A DNA stretch of 64,000 nucleotides from Elizabethkingia meningoseptica_A (GCF_045762675.1 NZ_JBJDLK010000006.1:62001-126000), one strand, 5' to 3'; positions 36,978 through 45,854 are shown, counted from the stretch's first letter. A program made the numbers and translations. The notes: generated by a model not told the origin, from the letters alone.

Positions 36978-37085
36978 TATATCAATCTGATTTATTAAAT
37001 TTCAGATGTAAAAAGTCGGGAGGATTCATTTATGAACAGATTCCTCAAAATGTGGTTAATACACTAAATAAAACTAAATTAATAT

Positions 37086-37520
37086 ATGGCAGATTCTTTC
37101 TCTAAAAAAGAAAACAACAAGAAAAAAATTCAGAAACAGCAAGAAAAAGCAAAAAGACGCGAAGAGCGAAAGACAACCAACAACAAAGGCAAAAGTCTGG
37201 ACGATATGATTGCCTACGTAGATGTGAACGGACAGTTAACCTCTACGCCACCAGACAATGATACTCCTTTAGAAATCAACCTGGACGATATCCAGTTAGG
37301 GGCTGCTCCTATACAGGAAGAGGATCCTCTTAAAACAGGAATCGTTACATTTTTGAGTGAAAAAGGCTATGGTTTTATCACTGAAGATAAAAGCAAAGAA
37401 AATTTATTTTTCCACAATAACAACTGTATACATCAGGTAAAAAAGGGAAATAAAGTATCTTTTGAGAAAGAAAAAACTGCAAAGGGTTTTGCAGCTGTTA
37501 ATATTCAGCTTGTCAAATAG
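37086..37520 (+). CDS. Cold-shock-domain protein with basic N-terminal extension
   Basis: 144 residues. The first 45 are strongly charged (KKENNKKKIQKQQEKAKRREER), followed by an acidic linker, and residues about 82-144 are a cold-shock domain with RNP1 KGYGFI and RNP2 LFFHNN. Nucleic-acid-binding; the basic tail may add RNA affinity. Neighbouring the RRM gene suggests a shared role in RNA handling. Confidence 0.92.
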   Translation: MADSFSKKENNKKKIQKQQEKAKRREERKTTNNKGKSLDDMIAYVDVNGQLTSTPPDNDTPLEINLDDIQLGAAPIQEEDPLKTGIVTFLSEKGYGFITEDKSKENLFFHNNNCIHQVKKGNKVSFEKEKTAKGFAAVNIQLVK

Positions 37521-37579
37521 TAATATAGGGCACAGTGAAATTAGCCACGATATAATCTAAATTATAAATTGATTTTTAT

Positions 37580-37603
37580 AAGGCCGCTTCATGAAGCGGC
37601 CTT
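37580..37603. terminator. Bidirectional terminator between cold-shock gene and sulfur cluster
   Basis: Perfect 24-base palindrome AAGGCCGCTTCA / TGAAGCGGCCTT between convergent genes. Weak U-tracts on both sides. Confidence 0.7.
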
Positions 37604-37635
37604 ACTGTTTATATCTTAAACCTGACAATCAGGAA

Positions 37636-38127
37636 TTAATGCGGCAGTTTTTCCCGCAGGAAACCATAAGCCCATGTCCCTGCAATTGCACTGAGCAATG
37701 TTACAATAATAACCGTTGCACCTGTACCAATCTGTGCAAAAAGAGGTCCCGGACATGCACCAGTAATGGCCCACCCAAATCCGAACAGCAACCCTCCGTA
37801 AATCTGCCCTTTATTAAACTTTTTAGGCGCTATGGATATAGGCTCACCATGAATTGTTTTAATATTAAACTTTTTAATCAGCCATACGGAGATCATTCCG
37901 ACCAATACAGCGCTTCCAATAATTCCATACATATGGAACGACTGCAGCCTGAACATTTCCTGTATCCGGTACCAGCTTACCACTTCGGATTTTACAAATA
38001 CAATCCCAAAGAGTATTCCCACCAACATATACTTCAGGTTATGGTACCATTTGGCTGTATTTTCATCAGGAGAATTACCCGGGCAGAATTCCTCAGTTTC
38101 TTTACTTACTTCTTTTTGAATATCCAT
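37636..38127 (-). CDS. YeeE/YedE-type membrane protein (sulfur transport-related), small half
   Basis: 163 residues with four hydrophobic helices, ending in the family motif GWAITGACPGPLFAQIGTG, which has the conserved Cys used for thiosulfate-sulfur transfer in YeeE relatives. It lies 10 bases after a second YeeE-like gene; the two half-size proteins probably work as a pair. Last gene of the sulfur cluster. Confidence 0.87.
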   Translation of the reverse strand: MDIQKEVSKETEEFCPGNSPDENTAKWYHNLKYMLVGILFGIVFVKSEVVSWYRIQEMFRLQSFHMYGIIGSAVLVGMISVWLIKKFNIKTIHGEPISIAPKKFNKGQIYGGLLFGFGWAITGACPGPLFAQIGTGATVIIVTLLSAIAGTWAYGFLREKLPH

Positions 38128-38137
38128 TGTTTTTTAT

Positions 38138-38725
38138 TTACAGTGAGAGAATAACCGGCAGTATAAGATTGGCCATAATAAAACCGCCCAGCATGAAACA
38201 TATCGTTGCCACCAGCGATGGCCATTGCAGATTAGATAACCCCATTATGGAATGTCCGCTGGTACAACCACCTGCATAGCGTGTTCCGAAACCAACTAAA
38301 AAGCCACCTACAACCATCATCAGAAATCCTTTAAGGGTCAATAAAGAATGCCAGTTCATTATTTCTTCAGGAACCAGATGTGTGTAATTGGTAATACCAT
38401 ATCCTGCAAGCTCTTCTGCAAGCTCTTCTGCAAGCTCTTCTGCAAGTTTAGGATTCACCTGCACCGGGTCAGGATTTCCAAGGAAGCTAACAGCAATATA
38501 CCCTCCGGTAAAAATTCCGAATACAAAGAATAAATTCCAGACTTCTTTTCTCCAGTTATATTTAAAAAACGGAATATTAGCAGGTATACACGAGGCACAG
38601 ATATGACGTAATGAAGAACTAATACCAAAGGATTTATTTCCCAGTATAAGTAATGCAGGCACGGTGAGCCCTATAAGCGGGCCGGCGATATACCACGGCC
38701 AGGGTTGTTTTAAAAATTCTATCAT
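38138..38725 (-). CDS. YeeE/YedE-type membrane protein with LAEE repeat
   Basis: 195 residues with about five hydrophobic helices and the conserved Cys motif GTRYAGGCTSGHSIMG near residues 150-165. A soluble loop near residues 80-105 contains LAEE repeated (LAEELAEELAEELAG), encoded by exact 12-base tandem repeats. With the next gene it probably imports a sulfur species such as thiosulfate. 10 bases separate it from the MBL-rhodanese gene. Confidence 0.87.
   Translation of the reverse strand: MIEFLKQPWPWYIAGPLIGLTVPALLILGNKSFGISSSLRHICASCIPANIPFFKYNWRKEVWNLFFVFGIFTGGYIAVSFLGNPDPVQVNPKLAEELAEELAEELAGYGITNYTHLVPEEIMNWHSLLTLKGFLMMVVGGFLVGFGTRYAGGCTSGHSIMGLSNLQWPSLVATICFMLGGFIMANLILPVILSL
38405..38448. 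repeat. 12-bp in-frame tandem repeat inside a YeeE-like gene
   Basis: CAAGCTCTTCTG three times in exact tandem (38407-38442) plus a partial fourth, encoding Leu-Ala-Glu-Glu units. Length changes would stay in frame. Confidence 0.95.
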
Positions 38726-38735
38726 TTTATATTAT

Positions 38736-40139
38736 TTATATTTTACTTTGACAAACGAAGTCCGTCAAGGGAATTATGGTTGTTTTGACTGCATTGAAGC
38801 CACCTTCTATTTCTGTAAAATTCTGGTAACCTCTGGCTTGTAATATGCTGGCAGCAATCATACTTCTGTAACCACCTGCACAATGAAGGAAGAAATGTTC
38901 TTTCGGATCAATATCTTTTATCCAGCTATTGATATAAGCCAAAGGGCGGCTATATGCATCTTCAACATGCTCCGCAGCGTACTCCCCTTCTTTTCTTACG
39001 TCTATGATTTTTGCTTCCGGAGTATAATCCTGTGCAAACTCTTCTGCTGTTATTCTGTGGATGCTATCAGTTTCTTTGCCTGCAGCCTGCCATGCCGCAA
39101 CACCTCCTTTCAGATAGCCTATAACATGATCAAAACCTACACGACTCAGTCTCGTAATCGCTTCTTCTGTAGCTCCTTCATCGGTGACAAGCAAAACAGG
39201 TTGCTTCACATCAGCAATCAAAGTTCCAACCCATGGAGCAAAGTCACCATTTAGTCCTATATTGACAGACTGAGGAATAAAACTTTTTACAAATACTTCA
39301 TTAGATCTGGTATCCAGAATCAACGCTCCGGTTTCTTCAGCTACTCTTTCAAATTCTTCCGGTGATAAGGACTTGCTTCCCTGCAATAATACATCATCAA
39401 AGCTTTCATATCCTTTTTTATTCATGGCTACATTCATTGCAAAATAGCCCGGAGGTGGTGTTAAACCATCTGTAACTTCCTGAACAAATGCAGCTTTATC
39501 CGGCTGATTCAATGCATAGTTTGTTCTCTTCTGATTCCCTAAACTGTCTACCGTTTCTTTCTGCATATTCTTCCCACAGGCACTCCCCGCTCCGTGAGCC
39601 GGATATACCGTGATATCGTCAGACAATGGCATAATCTTGTTCATCAGGCTTTCATACAGCATTCCTGCCAGATCTTCCTGAGTAAGGTCTTTTCCTTTCT
39701 GTGCCAGATCCGGACGGCCTACATCTCCTAAAAACAGCGTATCACCAGAGAATAAAGCCGTTTCTTTTCCGTCTTCATCTATTAGTAAATAACAGGAACT
39801 TTCCAGTGTATGGCCTGGTGTATGTAATACTTTTATTTTAACTTTTCCTATTTCAAAAACTTCTTCATCTTTGGCAATAATAGCTTCAAACTCAGGCTTC
39901 GCTGTCGGTCCGTAGATAATTTCTGCTCCGGTTTTCTCACTTAAATCCAGGTGACCGGATACGAAATCAGCATGAAAGTGTGTCTCGAAAATGTATTTAA
40001 GTCTGGCATGATCTTCCTGCAATTTATTCAGGTAAGGCTGCACTTCTCTTAATGGATCAATGATTACTGCTTCTCCTTCGGATACGATATAATACGCTCC
40101 CTGAGCAAGACATCCTGTATATATTTGTTCTACTTTCAT
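38736..40139 (-). CDS. MBL-fold hydrolase with two rhodanese domains
   Basis: 467 residues. An N-terminal metallo-beta-lactamase domain (residues 1-230) has THFHADFVSGH, where the sixth position of HxHxDH is Phe, then HTPGHTLESSC, FSGDTLFLGDVGRPD and VYPAHGAGSACG, as in persulfide-dioxygenase-like proteins. Two rhodanese domains follow: the first (about 265-355) lacks the catalytic Cys (Asp at that place), the second (about 370-460) keeps it in HCAGGYRS. Likely detoxifies or transfers persulfide sulfur. Part of the YeeE/TauE cluster. Confidence 0.9.
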   Translation of the reverse strand: MKVEQIYTGCLAQGAYYIVSEGEAVIIDPLREVQPYLNKLQEDHARLKYIFETHFHADFVSGHLDLSEKTGAEIIYGPTAKPEFEAIIAKDEEVFEIGKVKIKVLHTPGHTLESSCYLLIDEDGKETALFSGDTLFLGDVGRPDLAQKGKDLTQEDLAGMLYESLMNKIMPLSDDITVYPAHGAGSACGKNMQKETVDSLGNQKRTNYALNQPDKAAFVQEVTDGLTPPPGYFAMNVAMNKKGYESFDDVLLQGSKSLSPEEFERVAEETGALILDTRSNEVFVKSFIPQSVNIGLNGDFAPWVGTLIADVKQPVLLVTDEGATEEAITRLSRVGFDHVIGYLKGGVAAWQAAGKETDSIHRITAEEFAQDYTPEAKIIDVRKEGEYAAEHVEDAYSRPLAYINSWIKDIDPKEHFFLHCAGGYRSMIAASILQARGYQNFTEIEGGFNAVKTTIIPLTDFVCQSKI

Positions 40140-40193
40140 TTTAATTTAATTATTATAAAATTAATCTTGATTTATTGAAGTAAAGGTATTGTG

Positions 40194-40226
40194 ATAAAAT
40201 TTGCTGTACAGCTACTTTTGTCACAT
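40194..40226 (-). promoter_or_regulatory. Shared sulfur-cluster motif, copy upstream of the MBL-rhodanese gene
   Basis: Minus strand: GTGACAAAAGTAGCTGTACA just after the TauE stop, 60-80 bases before the MBL ATG. A nearly identical element follows the Crp/Fnr gene at 41048-41074. Candidate site for that regulator; inference. Confidence 0.45.
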
Positions 40227-41006
40227 AAGCATTTCTTTGGCAAGAATATAGAATCCCATGATCAGAATAAACCATCCAAATGCAGGCTTTAATTTTTTTC
40301 CGTCTATTCTCCGTGAAATGTAGCTTCCGATAAATATACCAACAACCGCCATGAATGTTACCCCTGACAGGAATAGCCAATGGATACTGGTATGGGATAA
40401 TGAAAATAAAAAACCACTTAGAGAATTAACCGTAATAATAGCAAGAGAGGTTCCTATGGCACTTTTCATAGGCATTCCGAGCATCCCTACCAAAGCCGGA
40501 ATAATGAGAAATCCCCCGCCTGCACCAATAAGCCCTGTAAGTGTACCAATCAGAATTCCCTGAAGAACAACCATCAGATATCCGGATTTGTTTTCTTTCG
40601 GGTCTGTCTGTTTATTTTTCCGGATCATTTTACAGGAAGCAACAACCATTAATATGGCAAAAAGAAGCATCAGAAAGGTATCTTTGGTAATGGTAATATT
40701 TCCTGTTCTGATCAGCTCCTGCGGAATTACGGGAAGAAGAAAATTTCTCGATATAAAAACAGCAAACACCGAAGGAAGCCCGAATGTAATAACCGTTTTA
40801 AAATCGACCCAGCCTTTCCGGAAATAAGACACCGCACCAGCTACGCTGGTAGCCCCCACAATAAAAAGAGAATAAGTTGTAGCCTGAATTGTATTAAGAC
40901 TGAACAGATAGACCAGAACCGGTACCGTGAGAATACTGCCGCCGCCACCAATCAGTCCCAATGATATTCCAATTAATACAGACGCTATATAACCCGCTAC
41001 TTCCAT
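40221..41006 (-). CDS. Sulfite exporter TauE/SafE family permease
   Basis: 261 residues with eight hydrophobic segments and the two repeated family motifs: LIGGGGSILTVPVLVYL near the N-terminus and LIGAGGGFLIIPALVG in the second half. The family moves sulfur oxyanions or organosulfonates across the inner membrane. It lies between a Crp/Fnr regulator and the MBL-rhodanese gene, which supports a sulfur role. Confidence 0.93.
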   Translation of the reverse strand: MEVAGYIASVLIGISLGLIGGGGSILTVPVLVYLFSLNTIQATTYSLFIVGATSVAGAVSYFRKGWVDFKTVITFGLPSVFAVFISRNFLLPVIPQELIRTGNITITKDTFLMLLFAILMVVASCKMIRKNKQTDPKENKSGYLMVVLQGILIGTLTGLIGAGGGFLIIPALVGMLGMPMKSAIGTSLAIITVNSLSGFLFSLSHTSIHWLFLSGVTFMAVVGIFIGSYISRRIDGKKLKPAFGWFILIMGFYILAKEMLM

Positions 41007-41047
41007 TTTGTTTTACAATTAATGATGCAAAAATGCAAAGCGCAAAG

Positions 41048-41074
41048 GACGTGCACAGCTACTTTAGTCACACA
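41048..41074 (-). promoter_or_regulatory. Shared sulfur-cluster motif, copy upstream of tauE
   Basis: Minus strand: GTGACTAAAGTAGCTGTGCA overlapping the last codons of the Crp/Fnr gene and about 50 bases before the TauE ATG; 18 of 20 positions equal the copy at 40194-40226. Placement before both transporter and enzyme genes suggests an operator. Confidence 0.45.
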
Positions 41075-41691
41075 AGCATTATTTTATTGCGTCCCAGCTG
41101 TACTGTCCCGTTTTCTTCAAGTTGTTTCAACAATCGGGAAACAACTGCCCGGGCTGTCCCCAGTTCATTGGCAAGCTGTTCATGGGTTGTATAGATTATT
41201 TTAGATTGTGCAAGTTCGGATTTTGTATGCAGCAAAGCGAGTAAACGTTCATCCACCTTCTTAAAGGCAATAGCATTTACAACATCCAGAAGTTCTTCAA
41301 AACGCTTATGATACAGCCTGAAAATATAATCCAGCCATTGCGGATATTCTTTAATGAATAATGATACTTTATCTACCGGCAAAAAAAGGATTTCTGCATC
41401 TTCCTCTACCTCAGCTCTCACTTTACTGGTATCATTATGAAGCCCGCCCAGAAAGGACATAATACAACTTTCTCCGGCTTTAATATAATACAGCAGAATT
41501 TCCCGGCCATCTTCCTCGGTACGGATAACTTTTAAACTTCCGCGTACCACAATAGGAATAGACCGTATATGTGTATTTTCATCCTGAACGATACTACCAG
41601 CTGCAAAATCTTTTTGAACACTATTTTCATAGAGTCTTTCCACCAGCTCCGGTGAGGATTTAAACTCCGCTATTTGTTGTAGTTCCGTCAT
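41068..41691 (-). CDS. Crp/Fnr family transcriptional regulator
   Basis: 207 residues: a cyclic-nucleotide-binding-like beta-roll (VVRGSLKVIRTEEDGREILLYYIKAGESCIMSF) and a C-terminal winged helix (TTHEQLANELGTARAVVSRLLKQLEENG). No Fnr-type cysteine cluster is seen near the N-terminus. First gene of the sulfur cluster and likely its regulator, perhaps sensing a sulfur or redox cue; the signal is unknown. Confidence 0.92.
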   Translation of the reverse strand: MTELQQIAEFKSSPELVERLYENSVQKDFAAGSIVQDENTHIRSIPIVVRGSLKVIRTEEDGREILLYYIKAGESCIMSFLGGLHNDTSKVRAEVEEDAEILFLPVDKVSLFIKEYPQWLDYIFRLYHKRFEELLDVVNAIAFKKVDERLLALLHTKSELAQSKIIYTTHEQLANELGTARAVVSRLLKQLEENGTVQLGRNKIMLV

Positions 41692-41701
41692 ATCATTAAG
41701 C

Positions 41702-43522
41702 TTATTCTATTCTTAGTTTTTTCAGATTTTGTCTGTAGGCATCCATAATATTGGCTTTTGTAATGTAGCCGGCATACCTTCCGTTTCTGGTTAACAGGAC
41801 ATAGTCTTTTCGGGTATCTTCCATAATCCGGATCATTCTGGCTGTGTCTTCTTCAAGTGAAGCTGTATTTGCAGACGTTACAGCATCTGTAAAATCCGCC
41901 TGTTCCTGCGAGAACACCTGTCTTCTAACATCATTCAGCATAAGCACGCCTTTTACTTCAAATGTGTTACTGAGAACAGGAATAAAATACTGGTCGGTAT
42001 TGATAAAAATATCGCAAACCTCATCCGTATTAAAATCCGTAAAAACAGTTCTGATATTACTTTTGTACAATAAGCTTACATCAATTTTATTTAACAGATT
42101 GCGGTCTTTATCCGAGGTAAAAACAATGCCTTTATCTGCTATGGCATAAATATCCATGCTATACTTATCATATCTTTTGGCAATAGCATAGCTTATGGAA
42201 GAAACAAGCATTAGCGGAATAATAAGCCCATAACCTCCGGTAATTTCAGCAATAAGGAAAATTGCCGTAAGTGGTGCATGAAACAGTCCGCTTAGCAAAG
42301 CGGCCATTCCTACAACTGTAAAATTATCTATAGGCAGATTTTTTATACCGATAAGTGTTACCACTTTGGAAACAAAGTACCCCAGATAAGAACCAACGAA
42401 CAAAGACGGAGCAAAGTTACCACCATTACCGCCACTTCCCAATGTAAGTCCTGTAGCTACTGCTTTAATCATCATGGTAATCAGTACAAATAATAATATC
42501 CACCATTCATTACCATTAAGATGCTCAAATAAAGAGTTATCCAAAAGTTCTCCTGCCTGGTTATTCGCCAGTACTTTAATATTCTCATAGCCTTCTCCAA
42601 ACAAAGGCGGAAATAAAAATATAAGTACCGCCAGAATACCGGCACCTACAAAAGCTCTGGTATAAACACTTTTGGAATATTTACCTATACTATGTTCAAC
42701 TTTTCGGAAAAGACGGGCATGATACACCGATAAAAATCCGGCAATAATCCCCAAAAGAACATAATAAATCGTATTATGGTAATCAAAATTCAATCCCCTT
42801 TTGAAGGATAATAATATACCGCCTTTCAATGTCAGATTGGACATAATTGCTCCTGTAGCTGAAGAAATCATAATAGGAATAAATGCCGAAACACTCATAT
42901 CCGCCAATATCACTTCTATTGCAAAAAGAACTCCGGCCACCGGTGCATTAAAGGCTGTTGCAATCCCAGCCGCTACACCACAAGCCAATAGCAGGGTGCG
43001 GTCTTTATAATTCAGTCTGAAGTCCTGCGCATAGTTGGAACCCAGCGCTGCACCAGTAATGGTAATCGGCGATTCTAATCCTGCCGATCCTCCCATACCA
43101 ACGGTTAATGAGCTGGTTACAATCTGGGCATACATTTGTTTTTTAGGCATAAACCCGGATCTTTTGGCTACCGCAATCATAATCTGAGCTGTTCCTTTTT
43201 CCAGAGACCCGTTAAGAAACTTACGAATAATAAGCACCGTAAGCACAATCCCTACAATCGGAAGTATACTGTTGATGTAAGGCAGCTTCAGGATTTTATT
43301 CACGTACATTGTAAACTGGAAGACGCTGTGAGCAAAGGTCTTCAGAATTGTTACAGCCAATGCAGAAGTCACCCCTACGATCACACAGGAGAAGTACAGA
43401 AACTGTCTCTCCGACAGCACTATCTTCAGCAATCCCAGTATACTCTTGATATTGTATATACTGCGTCGTATGAATTTTGGTGTTTTAGACTTCTTGTTTT
43501 TTGACATGCTCAAAATTAACAT
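41702..43522 (-). CDS. ClC-family chloride channel with C-terminal CBS domains
   Basis: 606 residues: a ClC core (about residues 30-445) with MGGSAGLESPITITGAALGS in the filter region and LTLGSGGNGGNFAPSLFVGSYLG, then a CBS pair (about 460-600) that may bind nucleotides. The start may be the internal ATG at 43504 (MSKNKKSK); sequence does not decide. It is 10 bases upstream of the Crp/Fnr gene, in the same direction. Second ClC in the window, of a different subtype from the one at 26085. Confidence 0.92.
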   Translation of the reverse strand: MLILSMSKNKKSKTPKFIRRSIYNIKSILGLLKIVLSERQFLYFSCVIVGVTSALAVTILKTFAHSVFQFTMYVNKILKLPYINSILPIVGIVLTVLIIRKFLNGSLEKGTAQIMIAVAKRSGFMPKKQMYAQIVTSSLTVGMGGSAGLESPITITGAALGSNYAQDFRLNYKDRTLLLACGVAAGIATAFNAPVAGVLFAIEVILADMSVSAFIPIMISSATGAIMSNLTLKGGILLSFKRGLNFDYHNTIYYVLLGIIAGFLSVYHARLFRKVEHSIGKYSKSVYTRAFVGAGILAVLIFLFPPLFGEGYENIKVLANNQAGELLDNSLFEHLNGNEWWILLFVLITMMIKAVATGLTLGSGGNGGNFAPSLFVGSYLGYFVSKVVTLIGIKNLPIDNFTVVGMAALLSGLFHAPLTAIFLIAEITGGYGLIIPLMLVSSISYAIAKRYDKYSMDIYAIADKGIVFTSDKDRNLLNKIDVSLLYKSNIRTVFTDFNTDEVCDIFINTDQYFIPVLSNTFEVKGVLMLNDVRRQVFSQEQADFTDAVTSANTASLEEDTARMIRIMEDTRKDYVLLTRNGRYAGYITKANIMDAYRQNLKKLRIE

Positions 43523-43600
43523 TCATTTTTCTAAAATTATAGCTTCCGGTATTTTTTTTAGTAATTATTCAGTTTCAATACATTGACTCTATTAATAACC

Positions 43601-43828
43601 TTAGTTTAAAGAAGCTAACCATACATAGGCAAACAGGCATAGCAGCAATATTCCGACAACTCCGGAAATAAGATAGGAAACAAAGTAATACCTGAAACTT
43701 TTAAGTTTTTTCTGAATGGTATGGACAACAAGAACCGGTAATGTATACACAAATCCCGAGGCCAGAAAAGATAAAATTATAAAATAACAAAGTGCCGATT
43801 CTATATTCAGCGAAGCAGATGACAGCAT
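43601..43828 (-). CDS. Small two-helix membrane protein
   Basis: 75 residues with two hydrophobic segments (about 10-35 and 48-70) split by a basic turn (QKKLKSFRYYF). No known family. The frame has typical codon use and no good competing ORF. The 289-base gap upstream (43829-44117) shows nothing else. Confidence 0.6.
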   Translation of the reverse strand: MLSSASLNIESALCYFIILSFLASGFVYTLPVLVVHTIQKKLKSFRYYFVSYLISGVVGILLLCLFAYVWLASLN

Positions 43829-44117
43829 AGTGTGTTTTTCGGGTGTAATTAATGCTCAGAGTACTCTGACAAATCAAATATACCTTTTTTATATTTGATT
43901 TTATTATTCCGGATGAAAAACACTTATCTGAGTGGTGTTCCAAAATAAATTCGTATTTTTAAAAAACCTTTTTTGCAATCATATTTTATACCTGAATTTT
44001 AGCCTGTCTTTTCCGGAAAATAAAGTTGTAGTGCATTATCTGTTTATCGGATATGCTTTATAAAAAATGCAGTATAATAAAATATGATGAATAAAATTTT
44101 TAACAACAATCACAAAA

Positions 44118-44363
44118 ATGGATCGTGAAATATTAAAAGAAAAACTCCTGTTTCATATTGCACAGGGAAATGGCTTAAGCGGTGAAGTCAGGGATTTGCT
44201 CATGGAATTTCGTGACCTTGGCGGACATCAGGCCGATGCAGAAGCAATTGTAAAGGAAATAAAACAGGAATCTGCAGAAGAATTACAACAGCATGCAGAT
44301 GATGTACTGGATATTATTTCCGGTTGGTGCACATCTGAAATGCGGGTTTGGGGTGATGAATAA
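44118..44363 (+). CDS. Small acidic hypothetical protein
   Basis: 81 residues, helical and acidic, containing VRDLLMEFRDLGGHQADAEAIVKEIKQE and ending with SGWCTSEMRVWGDE. No signal peptide or membrane segment. I do not recognise a family. 40 bases before a small cysteine-rich gene in the same direction, so probably co-transcribed. Confidence 0.65.
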   Translation: MDREILKEKLLFHIAQGNGLSGEVRDLLMEFRDLGGHQADAEAIVKEIKQESAEELQQHADDVLDIISGWCTSEMRVWGDE

Positions 44364-44403
44364 AACATGATAACTACCACTAATTTTTGAAAACACATAA
44401 CAG

Positions 44404-44682
44404 ATGTCACAAAAAGAAGTAGAATGTTCCGTACACGGAAGACAGAAAATGGGCTTATTGTGTACGCATCTTGCCCATAGTCTACTCGACAAAATTCCGG
44501 TTGGTTTCTATGAACATGACGAGGGTGATATGGGAAGACCCGATGCGTGGTGCAATCAATGTGAACAGGCATGGGAATTAACTGAAACTGAGGAAGACCG
44601 GGAAAACTGGTTTCTCAATTGTGATCATAAAATTGTTTGCGCCGCATGTTGGGATGAGGCAAAAGAACTGAATTCTCAATAA
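44404..44682 (+). CDS. Small Cys/His-rich (zinc-ribbon-like) protein
   Basis: 92 residues. Possible zinc ligands come in sets: C-x2-H (ECSVHG), C-x-H (LCTHLAH), C-x2-C (CNQCEQAW), and C-D-H plus C-x2-C (NCDHKIVCAACW). This arrangement suggests a structural zinc protein. Function unknown. Follows another small gene closely. Confidence 0.7.
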   Translation: MSQKEVECSVHGRQKMGLLCTHLAHSLLDKIPVGFYEHDEGDMGRPDAWCNQCEQAWELTETEEDRENWFLNCDHKIVCAACWDEAKELNSQ

Positions 44683-44713
44683 AAATTAAATCCGGAAAAC
44701 ATCCATTATACCG

Positions 44714-44963
44714 ATGAATTAAACGAATTCTGCAATCTATTTCGAAATTCCGGTAAATGATATTCATAGAGCTGAAAAATTTTATTCGGCAGTATTTGGC
44801 TTTAGTTTTTATTGATGATTACGAAATGCTTTTAAAAGTTGTTGAATGGAGTGGTAAGATTCTGTATCCGGTAACTTTAAACGGAAAATATGGTTGTAAA
44901 ATCGCCGAGTTTGAGGACATTGAAGGAAACAGAATTGCCCTGCAGCAAACTTCTAACTTCTAA
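44714..44963 (+). pseudogene. Broken glyoxalase/VOC-family gene
   Basis: ATG at 44714 is followed by a stop at codon 3, but the same frame reads NSAIYFEIPVNDIHRAEKFYSAVFG, the classic VOC N-terminus. It then shifts frame and, after a deletion of the middle part, continues as KVVEWSGKILYPVTLNGK and AEFEDIEGNRIALQQ, the VOC C-terminus. The stop lies inside a heptamer repeat. Confidence 0.85.
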
Positions 44964-45002
44964 CTTCTAACTTCTAACTTCTAACTTCTAACTTCTAACT
45001 TC
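44948..45002. repeat. Heptanucleotide tandem repeat (AACTTCT)n
   Basis: Seven full AACTTCT units (44948-44996) and a partial eighth. It runs from the end of the VOC pseudogene to the stop of the convergent desaturase-like gene. Related TTCTAACTT-rich stretches occur near 48568 and 62378. Confidence 0.97.
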
Positions 45003-45006
45003 GTAA

Positions 45007-45750
45007 TTACCTCTTATAAGTTCCAAACAACCTGTCCCATATAGAGGTATAAAATCCAAAATTCTTATGTTCATCCAGATGATGGAGGTTATGAAATTTA
45101 CTGGTTCCCACAAAGAAGCGGTCAAAAGAAGCCGGAAAGAATTCTCTGTTGAGATGCCCTATCGTTCCCCACACGAGATTGACAAAAAGATAGATGGTTA
45201 TTGCGGCAAGTGAAAAATGATAACACATAAGCAATACTATCATCATCATTCCGAAACCTATGGTTTCAAAGGGATGCAGAACAAATAGACTCAGGTAATT
45301 GGTACTGACATGTTCATGATGCTTGCTGTGTAGTATTTTATATATAAAAGGTATATGCGCAGCATAATGGAAAAGATACATACAGAAATCCATTAAAAGA
45401 ACCAATGCCAGAACTTCTAAAAAGACCTGAGAAACCGGTGCTTCACTATTGAGTGTAATCCAGCCTTTTTTCCATAAAAAAACACCCAGCAGCATCACTG
45501 CGCAATTACAGATAACAGTAAGAATACTGATGAAAAAATCGGCTTTGGTCACGGGATGGTCAGAAGCCTGTAACGGGCTTTTACGGCAGGTTTTATCAAT
45601 AAACAAATACAAGCCTATTGAAAATAAATATAAAAATGCATTGACCACTATACTGAATATCGTCCACTGCAGCCATGAAAACTGTTGTAATATTTGTAAA
45701 TATCCGGAGAACTCCGTCCAGTTAAAATTCATAAATTCTTTATTCATCAA
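45007..45750 (-). CDS. Sterol desaturase/fatty acid hydroxylase superfamily protein
   Basis: 247 residues with four or five membrane helices and the three histidine clusters of membrane diiron hydroxylases: LFHYAAH, LHSKHHEH and FHNLHHLDEH. Probably hydroxylates or desaturates a lipid such as a carotenoid, fatty acid or sterol-like compound. No lipid-biosynthesis neighbours help. The 3' end abuts the heptamer repeat. Confidence 0.9.
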   Translation of the reverse strand: MMNKEFMNFNWTEFSGYLQILQQFSWLQWTIFSIVVNAFLYLFSIGLYLFIDKTCRKSPLQASDHPVTKADFFISILTVICNCAVMLLGVFLWKKGWITLNSEAPVSQVFLEVLALVLLMDFCMYLFHYAAHIPFIYKILHSKHHEHVSTNYLSLFVLHPFETIGFGMMMIVLLMCYHFSLAAITIYLFVNLVWGTIGHLNREFFPASFDRFFVGTSKFHNLHHLDEHKNFGFYTSIWDRLFGTYKR

Positions 45751-45825
45751 CCTGGCCTTAAAAATATAAAATTCGGATTACAATCCTGTTCTAAAATTGA
45801 TTTAGTTGATTTAATTTTTCTTTTT

Positions 45826-45854
45826 TAGTTTAGATGCCTACGGCATGACAAGCA
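45826..45854. repeat. Interspersed hairpin repeat, copy 1
   Basis: TAGTTTAGATGCCTACGGCATGACAAGCA-type element with the palindrome ATGCC-TAC-GGCAT. The other copy is at 62298-62326. It lies in the 372-base gap upstream of the gene at 46123; that gap also holds a -7-like TATATTTG at 46050-46057. Confidence 0.7.

Noticed and set aside
37591..38154. 187-residue plus-strand frame
   Set aside because: It is antisense to the YeeE-like gene, which has clear family motifs and membrane helices.
44948..45002. CRISPR or attachment site
   Set aside because: Simple heptamer tandem repeat without spacers or integrase.
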